From Cytophagaceae bacterium (GTDB lineage Bacteria; Bacteroidota; Bacteroidia; Cytophagales; Spirosomataceae): DNA of 5,743 nt. Positions 1 to 5,438 of this stretch are shown piece by piece. Location: positions 1 to 5,743 of the forward strand of contig CANIYB010000159.1 of NCBI GenBank assembly GCA_947471105.1, in the 5' to 3' direction. The translations under genes were made by a program, and so were the position numbers. Numbering within the stretch: the first letter of the stretch is position 1; the number at the start of each line of letters is the position of its first letter. The notes beneath the pieces are model-generated. The model did not search any database and was not told the DNA's origin. It saw only the letters and a program-made list of their open reading frames with translations.

Positions 1-1
1 G

Positions 2-304
2 CATGCTTCATTCTTCGCAGGTGATATGAAACGCGTATTAACGGAGGAATTTATTTCCATGCATGGGAAACCTGATGTGATTATTACGGATCCTCCTCGG
101 GCTGGAATGGATGAAGAAGTAATCGTTCAGATACTAAAGGTATTACCAAAAACAATTGTTTACGTAAGTTGCAACCCAGCTACTCAAGCAAGAGATTTAG
201 CTTTATTAGATGTGGCCTATACCGTGGACATCGTTCATCCCGTGGATATGTTTCCTCAAACGCATCACGTAGAAAATATTGTCAGATTGCGATTGAAATC
301 ATGA
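2..304 (+). CDS. rlmD: 23S rRNA (uracil-C5)-methyltransferase, RlmD/RumA type (3' part only)
   Basis: This is the C-terminal 100 residues of a SAM-dependent RNA m5U methyltransferase. The reading frame stays open through the left edge, so the internal Met at position 26 is not the start. Visible in order are an AGD segment of the SAM-binding Rossmann fold (about visible residues 6-8), DPPRAG (from residue 30), SCNPATQARD with the catalytic nucleophile Cys at visible residue 57 (codon 170-172), and FPQTHHVE, whose Glu at residue 91 matches the catalytic base of RumA. These motifs define the TrmA/RlmC/RlmD family. In E. coli, RlmD methylates U1939 of 23S rRNA. The exact target uridine is inferred: RlmC, RlmCD or TrmA-like activity cannot be excluded, because the TRAM domain and Fe-S cysteines lie outside the window. 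The gene ends 22 nt before a hairpin terminator and converges on dnaB. Confidence 0.88.
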   Translation, partial: HASFFAGDMKRVLTEEFISMHGKPDVIITDPPRAGMDEEVIVQILKVLPKTIVYVSCNPATQARDLALLDVAYTVDIVHPVDMFPQTHHVENIVRLRLKS

Positions 305-326
305 TGATGTGAGATTTTATAAAAAT

Positions 327-357
327 AAAAAAGACGTGTGATTAGCACGTCTTTTTT
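327..357. terminator. Bidirectional intrinsic terminator between rlmD and dnaB
   Basis: A perfect 12-bp inverted repeat has arms AAAAAAGACGTG (327-338) and CACGTCTTTTTT (346-357) around a 7-nt loop. The GC-containing stem core ends in a T run on the + strand. The A run on the left arm gives an equivalent T run on the - strand. It lies 22 nt after the rlmD-like stop codon and 17 nt after the dnaB stop codon, so it can end both convergent transcripts. Confidence 0.92.
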
Positions 358-374
358 GATTATAGCGATTTTTT

Positions 375-1976
375 TTAGAAAGGCGTATTTAATGGATCAT
401 AATCTTCTGGAGGTAAATTCATTTTACTTGATTTGAAGACGGATGATTCATTTTTTTGTTGCTCAAAACTAGAAGTCTGATCTCCTAAAGCACTTAATAC
501 ATGATTTTGAGAACCATCTTGATTGCCAAAAGGTTGGAAATCCAAATCGCAATATTTGGTGAATTTCCCAATAAACTTCAACCATACATTTTCTAATGAA
601 CCGGAACGGTTTTTAGCCATGATGATTTCACCCATGCCAACTAACGAATTCCCCTGATCGTCTTGGGTAATTTGGTAATATTCCGGTCGGTAAATAAACA
701 TTACCTGATCCGCATCTTGCTCAATGGCACCAGATTCACGAAGGTCAGAAAGCTGAGGTTTCTTGTTTCCTCCACGGGTCTCCGTAGAACGATTTAATTG
801 TGATAGGGCGATTACGGGTACATCTAATTCTTTGGCCAATTGCTTTAAGGCCCTTGATATTTGTGCAATTTCTTGCTCTCTATTTCCTGAAGGTCCTTTT
901 CCGGATGAATCCCCTGTCATTAATTGCAAGTAATCAATCACAATTAATTCGATGTTTTTTTGCGCTTTTAAACGTCTACATTTCGCTCTTAACTCCAAAA
1001 TGGATAAAGCTGGGGTATCGTCAATAAATATTTTGGCGTCAAATAAGGTCTTTATTTTTGAATGTAATTGTTGCCACTCATGGGCTTCTAATTTCCCTTT
1101 TCTAATTTTTTCTGCTTCTATTTCTGCTTCTGCAGAGATAATCCTGTTGACCAATTGGACCGCCGACATTTCAAGCGAAAATAAGGCGACCGAATGACCG
1201 AAATCCACTGCTGCATTTCGACAGGCTGAAACGACAAAGGCCGTTTTTCCCATACCGGGTCTTGCGGCAATAATGATTAATTCTTGTTTTTGCCAGCCAG
1301 AAGTCAATCGGTCTAAATCAGTAAAACCTGACGGAATACCTGTTAGGCCGCTTTTTTGCAATTGTTTCTTCTCTAATTCTTCAACGGCCTTCTTCAAAAT
1401 GTCCGACATACTTTCGTAATTTTTACGAATATTGGACTCGGCTATGGTGAATAATTCTTGCTCCATTCGATCCAAAATCATAAAAACATCGGATGTGTCT
1501 TCATAGGATTGTCTTTGGATTTCAGATGAAATATGAATTAATTGTCTTTTGATGTATTGCTCGATAATAATACGCGCATGGAATTCTACATTGGAGGTCG
1601 AACTTACCCTGGAAGTTAGTTGGGCTAAATAACTAGTCCCCCCTGCTTTTTCTAATTCACCATTTGATTTTAACTGATTGTTGACCGTCAGCAAATCGAC
1701 AGGCTGAGAAGCTTGGAATAAAGCTTGAATCGCCCCAAATATTTTTTGATGTGCTTCTTTATAAAATGTATCAGGTTTCAATAACTCGATCACATTGGCT
1801 AAAGGTTCTTTCTCCAGCATGAGCGCCCCCAAAAGTGCTTCCTCTAAATCTAAGGCTTGCGGAGGTAATTTCCCCAAACCCATATCACTAAGCCTTTGAG
1901 GCATATTCGTCCGATTAGCCGTATTTGCTTGCTGATTTCCCTTTTTGAAAATGGAGGATGGTGTGTTGGATTCCAT
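375..1976 (-). CDS. dnaB: Replicative DNA helicase DnaB
   Basis: This is the hexameric RecA-type helicase that unwinds DNA at the replication fork and binds primase. From the preferred ATG at 1976 the protein has 533 residues. Numbered from that Met, the N-terminal primase-interacting domain begins at LPPQALDLEEALLGALML (about residue 37) and is followed by the helical linker. The helicase core carries Walker A ARPGMGKT (238-245), Walker B LIVIDYLQLM (344-353, Asp348), VIALSQLNR (388-396), RESGAIEQDAD (413-423) and KNRSG with the likely arginine finger (Arg457). All catalytic motifs are intact and no intein is present. The frame extends to a GTG at 2012 (545 residues). The extra segment MIFLINYRKIVP is unlike DnaB and contains a consensus TAnnTTTG promoter element, so the ATG is preferred. 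The last about 40 residues are low-complexity, rich in Ser, Gln and Asn, and end DYDPLNTPF. Confidence 0.97.
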   Translation of the reverse strand: MESNTPSSIFKKGNQQANTANRTNMPQRLSDMGLGKLPPQALDLEEALLGALMLEKEPLANVIELLKPDTFYKEAHQKIFGAIQALFQASQPVDLLTVNNQLKSNGELEKAGGTSYLAQLTSRVSSTSNVEFHARIIIEQYIKRQLIHISSEIQRQSYEDTSDVFMILDRMEQELFTIAESNIRKNYESMSDILKKAVEELEKKQLQKSGLTGIPSGFTDLDRLTSGWQKQELIIIAARPGMGKTAFVVSACRNAAVDFGHSVALFSLEMSAVQLVNRIISAEAEIEAEKIRKGKLEAHEWQQLHSKIKTLFDAKIFIDDTPALSILELRAKCRRLKAQKNIELIVIDYLQLMTGDSSGKGPSGNREQEIAQISRALKQLAKELDVPVIALSQLNRSTETRGGNKKPQLSDLRESGAIEQDADQVMFIYRPEYYQITQDDQGNSLVGMGEIIMAKNRSGSLENVWLKFIGKFTKYCDLDFQPFGNQDGSQNHVLSALGDQTSSFEQQKNESSVFKSSKMNLPPEDYDPLNTPF

Positions 1977-2082
1977 AGGTACAATTTTACGATAATTTAT
2001 CAAAAATATCACCTTCTCTTTCTATTAAAATTTCAATTATTTTATATTTTAGTGTTTTCATTCATCATTAAATTAATTCTTC
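1977..2082. other. Divergent dnaB-phoH intergenic region
   Basis: This very AT-rich region of about 106 bp separates the dnaB ATG from the phoH TTG. It holds the candidate dnaB promoter. For phoH the best + strand match to TAnnTTTG is TATATTTT/TATTTTAG (2043-2052), one mismatch off and with no TTG at the proper distance, so I do not call a phoH promoter. No hairpin or operator-like palindrome stands out. Confidence 0.6.
2001..2036 (-). promoter_or_regulatory. Candidate dnaB promoter (Bacteroidota type)
   Basis: On the minus strand, TATTTTTG (2008 down to 2001) matches the Bacteroidota -7 consensus TAnnTTTG exactly. Transcription would start near 1995 and leave a leader of about 20 nt before the ATG at 1976. 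The nearest upstream TTG (2036-2034) is 25 bp away, longer than the usual spacing of about 19-21 bp. A TTTT at 2030-2027 is 18 bp away but a poorer match. The -7 match and its position relative to the ATG are good and the -33 box is weak, so this is only a candidate. Confidence 0.42.
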
Positions 2083-3042
2083 TTGTTAGAAAAAATTATT
2101 TCTTTAGCCGACATCTCCTTAATTGATTTTTTGGGGGTATCAAACGCAAATCTTCAAGCATTAATGAATGCTTTTCCTCAAACTAAGATTATAGCCAGAG
2201 GTGAACAACTTACCATACGAGGTTCTGATGACCAAATTTCTTTAGTAGAAGCCATTGTCAATCAATGCATTGCACATTTAGAATCTCATAGTTCCCTGAG
2301 CGTTAAGCACATGACTTTATTTATTGACGGTGTGTTAAATCCAACTGGAGAAGAAAAGGTCATGCCTTGGGTGGATGATAAGGATGTATTGCTTTTCGGA
2401 AATAAGGGAATTGTGATTAAGGTAAAAACACCTAATCAAAGGAAATTAGTAGAATCAGCTTCCAAAAATGATATTGTTTTTGCCATCGGACCAGCGGGTA
2501 CCGGTAAGACCTATACGGCGGTAGCCTTAGCGGTCAAAGCCTTGAAAAATAAAGAAGTAAAGAAAATAATCATCACCCGACCTGCCGTAGAAGCCGGTGA
2601 AAATTTAGGTTTCTTACCTGGTGATTTGAAGGAAAAAATTGATCCTTATTTACGCCCAATCTATGATGCATTGGATGATATGATTCCTCAAGAAAAGCTT
2701 AAATTTTATTTGGAAAATAGGACCATCGAAATCGCGCCTTTAGCCTATATGCGTGGTAGAACGTTAAATAAGGCCTTTATATTATTGGACGAAGCGCAAA
2801 ATACGACTTCGATGCAAATGAAAATGTTTCTAACGAGAATGGGTATTCAATCAAAAACCATCATAACGGGCGATAAATCACAGGTCGACCTACCCAAAAA
2901 TCAAACATCTGGTTTAGGAGATGCGGAACGGATTCTTGCCGGAATAGAAGGAATTGCCTTTGTGGAATTGGATGGTTCTGATGTAGTGCGACATCGATTA
3001 GTTCGTGAGATTATTGAAGCTTACGGAAAGCAATCGAAATAA
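2083..3042 (+). CDS. phoH: PhoH-family ATPase (PhoH/YbeZ-like)
   Basis: This is a 319-residue PhoH-like P-loop ATPase, a cytosolic family related to E. coli YbeZ and linked to RNA metabolism and ribosome or 16S rRNA maturation with YbeY. The N-terminal about 100 residues form the small KH-like region typical of YbeZ-type proteins. The ATPase domain carries Walker A GPAGTGKT (136-143), RPAVEAGE (166-173), GFLPGDLKEKIDPYLRP (176-192), Walker B FILLDEAQN (232-240, Asp236-Glu237), the sensor-like ITGDKSQVDLP (261-271) and VVRHRLV with a likely arginine finger (301-307). The start is a TTG. An in-frame stop at 2074-2076 allows nothing upstream except TTC TTC, the next Met is residue 28, and the N-terminus LEKIISLADISLIDFLGV resembles Bacteroidota homologues. 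No Shine-Dalgarno sequence is visible. It diverges from dnaB and lies 2 nt ahead of a GNAT gene. Biochemical function is inferred from the family. Confidence 0.93.
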   Translation: MLEKIISLADISLIDFLGVSNANLQALMNAFPQTKIIARGEQLTIRGSDDQISLVEAIVNQCIAHLESHSSLSVKHMTLFIDGVLNPTGEEKVMPWVDDKDVLLFGNKGIVIKVKTPNQRKLVESASKNDIVFAIGPAGTGKTYTAVALAVKALKNKEVKKIIITRPAVEAGENLGFLPGDLKEKIDPYLRPIYDALDDMIPQEKLKFYLENRTIEIAPLAYMRGRTLNKAFILLDEAQNTTSMQMKMFLTRMGIQSKTIITGDKSQVDLPKNQTSGLGDAERILAGIEGIAFVELDGSDVVRHRLVREIIEAYGKQSK

Positions 3043-3044
3043 GG

Positions 3045-3488
3045 ATGTCCAACATTAAAATAACTCAAGCGGATAATCCAGCCTTAATTGACCAAGTTTT
3101 TGTCATTCGAACCGAAGTATTCGTTCACGAACAAAAATGTTTGCCCTCAGAGGAATTTGACGAATTAGATGCTGTAGCCCAGCATTACTTATTATTCGAT
3201 AATGAATTGGCCGTTTCCACGGGGCGTTTTCGCAAAACAGATAAAGGCATTAAAATAGAACGTATCGCTACACTTGGTCGATACCGGGGAAAAGGCTATG
3301 CGACTGTTCTCTTAAATCATTTGATGGAGGTTGCCCAGGCCACTTACACAGATGCAAATTGTTTTTATTTACATGCACAAGTAAGTGTTAAGCCGCTGTA
3401 TGAAAAATTAGGCTTTATATCGTATGGAAATACATTTATTGAGGCTGATATCGTACATCAAGCCATGGAAAAATCAATAAATACCTAA
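3045..3488 (+). CDS. GNAT-family N-acetyltransferase (YjcF/ElaA-like)
   Basis: This is a 147-residue single-domain GNAT protein that would transfer an acetyl group from acetyl-CoA to an unknown amine. The N-terminal VFVHEQKCLPSEEFDELDA (about residues 25-43) is the signature start of the YjcF/ElaA-like subgroup. Motif A, the acetyl-CoA pyrophosphate loop, is IERIATLGRYRGKGYA (71-86) and contains R79-x-x-G82-x-G84. The C-terminal LHAQVSVKPLYEKLGF (109-124) is the usual motif B region. Length is normal for the family. The ATG lies 2 nt after the phoH stop codon and no promoter fits between them, so the two genes are probably co-transcribed and perhaps translationally coupled. Substrate cannot be told from sequence: members are often annotated only as GNAT proteins. 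Confidence 0.9.
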   Translation: MSNIKITQADNPALIDQVFVIRTEVFVHEQKCLPSEEFDELDAVAQHYLLFDNELAVSTGRFRKTDKGIKIERIATLGRYRGKGYATVLLNHLMEVAQATYTDANCFYLHAQVSVKPLYEKLGFISYGNTFIEADIVHQAMEKSINT

Positions 3489-3491
3489 TCA

Positions 3492-3527
3492 ATCAAACAT
3501 TGAATTTTTGAAAACTCAATGTTTGAT
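3492..3527. terminator. Inverted repeat in the convergent gap, possible weak terminator
   Basis: Arms ATCAAACATTGA (3492-3503) and TCAATGTTTGAT (3516-3527) form a perfect 12-bp stem with a 12-nt loop. It begins 3 nt after the GNAT stop codon and ends 20 nt from the DUF3127 stop codon. Neither strand has a proper T tract after the stem (the + side reads ATTAATAGGG). It may therefore stabilise 3' ends or act as a weak bidirectional terminator, not a classic intrinsic one. Confidence 0.55.
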
Positions 3528-3547
3528 ATTAATAGGGTATTGTAATT

Positions 3548-3922
3548 TTAGAAAGGCAAATCATCTCCACTTTCCGTGGCTAATGGAGGAAATTGATACC
3601 CTCCTGCTGGACTTGGTTCAACATTCGGGGGAACGCTTGGACTTGAACCAGTGCGATCTAATTTATAAGCTCTAATTTCTGTATACCAGCGATCATTGTA
3701 TTCTCTGGATTCTACATTAAATTGAACTTTAACAATTTCACCCTCTTGGACTGGAGTTAAATCTTGTGTTTTATCTCCCCAAACCGACATGCATACCTTC
3801 TTAGGGTATTGATCTTGAGTTTCAAGTACAAATTCTTGTTTGATCCAATTTGTACCATTTTTACCTGTTCCTGTAACCTCAGGTAATTTTTTGATTAATT
3901 TTCCGCTTAGTTCTAAAGCCAT
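3548..3922 (-). CDS. DUF3127 OB-fold-like protein with an SSB-type acidic tail
   Basis: This 124-residue protein resembles the DUF3127 family (function unknown, essentially Bacteroidota). Recognisable segments are MALELSGKLIKKLPEVTG at the N-terminus, NWIKQEFVLETQDQYPKKV (25-43), VWGDK (47-51) and VQFNVESREYNDRWYTEIRA (66-85). The strand-rich pattern and length (about 90 residues of core) suit an OB fold like that of single-stranded DNA-binding proteins. A Pro/Ser/Gly-rich linker (about 92-117) follows, and the protein ends GDDLPF, close to the DDDIPF tip by which bacterial SSB recruits repair and replication proteins. An ssDNA-binding or SSB-related role is inferred. The protein lacks clear similarity to canonical SSB in its core, and a separate ssb gene is expected elsewhere. 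The ATG at 3922 is the natural start, since MALEL-x-GKLI is the conserved N-terminus. It diverges from tRNA-Leu. Confidence 0.85.
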   Translation of the reverse strand: MALELSGKLIKKLPEVTGTGKNGTNWIKQEFVLETQDQYPKKVCMSVWGDKTQDLTPVQEGEIVKVQFNVESREYNDRWYTEIRAYKLDRTGSSPSVPPNVEPSPAGGYQFPPLATESGDDLPF

Positions 3923-3952
3923 CTTAAAAATAATTTTGAGTAATTCTAATTC

Positions 3953-3983
3953 TTGGCAAGTAAGTAAATTATTGGTAATTTTG
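3953..3983 (+). promoter_or_regulatory. Promoter of tRNA-Leu (Bacteroidota -33/-7 type)
   Basis: TTG at 3953-3955, a 20-bp spacer, then TAATTTTG at 3976-3983 match the Bacteroidota housekeeping sigma consensus (TTG, 19-21 bp, TAnnTTTG) with an exact -7 box. Transcription should start around 3988-3990, only about 5-7 nt before the mature tRNA 5' end. The promoter may also serve trhO. Confidence 0.82.
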
Positions 3984-3994
3984 CTAACCGTTTT

Positions 3995-4077
3995 GGCGAT
4001 GTGGTGAAATTGGTAGACACGCTACCTTGAGGTGGTAGTGCCGTTAAGGTTTGGGAGTTCGAATCTCCCCATCGTCA
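3995..4077 (+). tRNA. tRNA-Leu (anticodon GAG)
   Basis: This 83-nt class II tRNA folds completely. The acceptor stem is 3995-4001 with 4070-4076 (one G-U pair), and the discriminator is A4077. The 3-bp D stem GTG/CAC (4004-4006, 4018-4020) encloses a loop with GG. The anticodon stem CTACC/GGTAG (4022-4026, 4034-4038) holds loop TTGAGGT with anticodon GAG at 4029-4031. The 14-nt long variable arm (4039-4052) has a short GCC/GGT stem. The T stem GGGAG/CTCCC (4053-4057, 4065-4069) closes loop TTCGAAT. The long variable arm, A73 discriminator and GAG anticodon identify leucine and read CUC and CUU. CCA is not encoded and must be added enzymatically. Confidence 0.97.
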
Positions 4078-4099
4078 CTTTTTGTTTAATCTGTAAATC

Positions 4100-5098
4100 A
4101 TGTTGAAGATGAAACCTTACAGTGTATTACTTTATTATAATTATACTCCTATTGCTGATCCTGAATCATATAGGGAGAAACATCACCTTTTTTGCATAGA
4201 GAACCGTATTTTAGGACGGATTATTGTAGCGAGCGAAGGTTTGAATGGGGCCGTTTCGGGCACTCATGCGGATTGTCAAAATTACATGGAGTGGCTTAAA
4301 AGCGATCCGATTTTCCAAGGAACCGATTTTGATTTTAAAATTGAAAAGCATGATGCACATACATTTGCCAAATTGCATGTCCGTGTTAAAAATGAAATTG
4401 TTCATTCAGAATTACCCGTTAATCCACTAGAACGTACGGGCAAACATTTGAAACCTGCCGAGTTCAAAAACATGCTTAAGAATGACCCCGATGTCGTTTT
4501 GGTGGACATGAGATCAAATTATGAACATGAATTAGGCCGCTTTAAAGGAGCTTATACGTTTGATATGGAAAATCTTCGAGATCTTCCGGATCATGTGCAC
4601 GAAATTGAGCACCTAAAGGATAAAAAGGTGATTACGTATTGTACAGGTGGAATTAAATGTGAAAAAGCGTCAGCCTATTTGTTAGAAAAGGGATTTACGA
4701 ATGTATACCAATTGCATGGTGGAATAATTAAGTATGGTTTAGAAGAAGGTGGCGAAGACTTTGATGGTTCTTGCTATGTTTTTGACAATCGCGTGGCTAC
4801 CCTCGTTAATTCCATTAATCCAGAAGTAATCTCAACATGCCATGTTTGTGATTCTTTATCAGACCACATGGTGAACTGCGCTAATCCAGAATGCAATGAA
4901 CATTTAGCTATTTGTCCTACTTGCTTAAAAGAAATGGAAGGAGCCTGTTCCCAATCGTGTAAAGAACATCCTCGCAAACGTCCATACAATGAAAAAGGGT
5001 ACTATTCAAAGCAATCTGTGGGTTATTCACCTGAATTAGGCTTCAAGTCTTTTGGACGCAATCTAAAAATTGAGAAAAAGAAAATAGTTAATGATTAA
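4100..5098 (+). CDS. trhO: tRNA uridine(34) hydroxylase TrhO, rhodanese domain
   Basis: This is a 332-residue member of the YceA/YbfQ (TrhO) family, which makes 5-hydroxyuridine at position 34 of certain tRNAs using oxygen. The N-terminal domain begins YSVLLYYNYTPIADPESY (7-24) and contains GRIIVASEGLNGAVSGT (39-55), hallmark family segments. The central rhodanese domain (about 116-215) has the active-site loop TYCTGGIKCEKASAYL (179-194) with the presumed catalytic Cys181 and a second conserved Cys187. A C-terminal cysteine cluster (C247, C250, C260, C265, C272, C275, C283, C287) suggests a metal-binding knuckle, as in relatives. Length is normal. The ATG at 4100 is used, but a second ATG at 4109 (residue 4) is equally placed, and no Shine-Dalgarno sequence decides. 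It starts 22 nt after tRNA-Leu with no clear terminator between them. Its stop overlaps the stop of the convergent DUF1801 gene. Confidence 0.93.
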   Translation: MLKMKPYSVLLYYNYTPIADPESYREKHHLFCIENRILGRIIVASEGLNGAVSGTHADCQNYMEWLKSDPIFQGTDFDFKIEKHDAHTFAKLHVRVKNEIVHSELPVNPLERTGKHLKPAEFKNMLKNDPDVVLVDMRSNYEHELGRFKGAYTFDMENLRDLPDHVHEIEHLKDKKVITYCTGGIKCEKASAYLLEKGFTNVYQLHGGIIKYGLEEGGEDFDGSCYVFDNRVATLVNSINPEVISTCHVCDSLSDHMVNCANPECNEHLAICPTCLKEMEGACSQSCKEHPRKRPYNEKGYYSKQSVGYSPELGFKSFGRNLKIEKKKIVND

Positions 5099-5436
5099 TT
5101 TGACTTACTAATCACCTCCTTGACTCTAAATTCGACGATTTCTTTAATTAAATCAAAGGGTATGGGCTCGCTGTAAGGAAATTTAATAGATCCTTTTGAA
5201 CCTTCATAAATCGATAGTTGCTCCTGAAATGCCCGAATCCCACTTGGAGTTGGATAAAATCCAAGATGATTATTCCATGCCGCAAAATGCACCAAGTTTT
5301 TCTTGTATTTAAAGGTAGGCATGCCATAGGCCAATAATTCCTCTGTTCCTTCGGGAACAACACTTCGAATGGCTTCACAAACTTCAATCAAGATCTTTTG
5401 AGTATTTTCAGGAAACGATGCAATATATTCTCCCAT
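5095..5436 (-). CDS. DUF1801 / YdhG-like protein
   Basis: This is a 113-residue cytosolic protein of the DUF1801 family (YdhG-like, sometimes annotated as an iron chaperone by analogy with B. subtilis YdhG). Characteristic segments are MGEYIASFPENTQKIL (1-16), YGMPTFKYKKNLVHFAAW (37-54), HLGFYPTPSGI (57-67), GSKGSIKFPYSEPIPFDLI (79-97) and VEFRVKE (101-107). Length is typical and no signal peptide or membrane segment is present. True biochemical function is unsettled, and the iron-chaperone label should be treated as tentative. The ATG at 5436 lies 2 nt after the stop codon of the upstream membrane-protein gene, which suggests co-transcription. The gene converges on trhO with a 4-nt overlap of the two 3' ends (5095-5098). 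Confidence 0.9.
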   Translation of the reverse strand: MGEYIASFPENTQKILIEVCEAIRSVVPEGTEELLAYGMPTFKYKKNLVHFAAWNNHLGFYPTPSGIRAFQEQLSIYEGSKGSIKFPYSEPIPFDLIKEIVEFRVKEVISKSN

Positions 5437-5438
5437 GC

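Noticed and set aside
800..1197. Open frames on the + strand opposite dnaB
   Set aside because: They lie wholly within the dnaB coding region, show no family motifs and have no promoter. They are reading-frame shadows.
2043..2052. Possible phoH promoter -7 box (TATATTTT/TATTTTAG)
   Set aside because: It has one mismatch in the conserved TTTG part and no TTG at 19-21 bp upstream in a region so AT-rich that chance matches are expected.
1896..2126. A + strand frame spanning the dnaB start and the phoH start
   Set aside because: It overlaps the N-terminal coding parts of two well-supported genes in other frames, and its hydrophobic look comes from AT-rich intergenic DNA.
3931..3938. A second exact TAATTTTG (-7-like) element upstream of tRNA-Leu
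   Set aside because: There is no TTG at a suitable distance upstream, and the copy at 3976-3983 has both a good -33 box and the right position for the tRNA.
3923..3945. Promoter for the DUF3127 gene on the minus strand
   Set aside because: The best -7-like match (TATTTTTA) sits only 3 nt from the start codon, so transcription would begin inside the gene. No better element was found.
4053..4077. tRNA-Leu 3' end as an integration (att) site
   Set aside because: I see no repeat of the tRNA 3' end in the window and no integrase or mobile genes. The neighbours are housekeeping genes.
4211..4989. Short open frames on both strands inside trhO
   Set aside because: They overlap a clearly conserved gene and have no recognisable domains.
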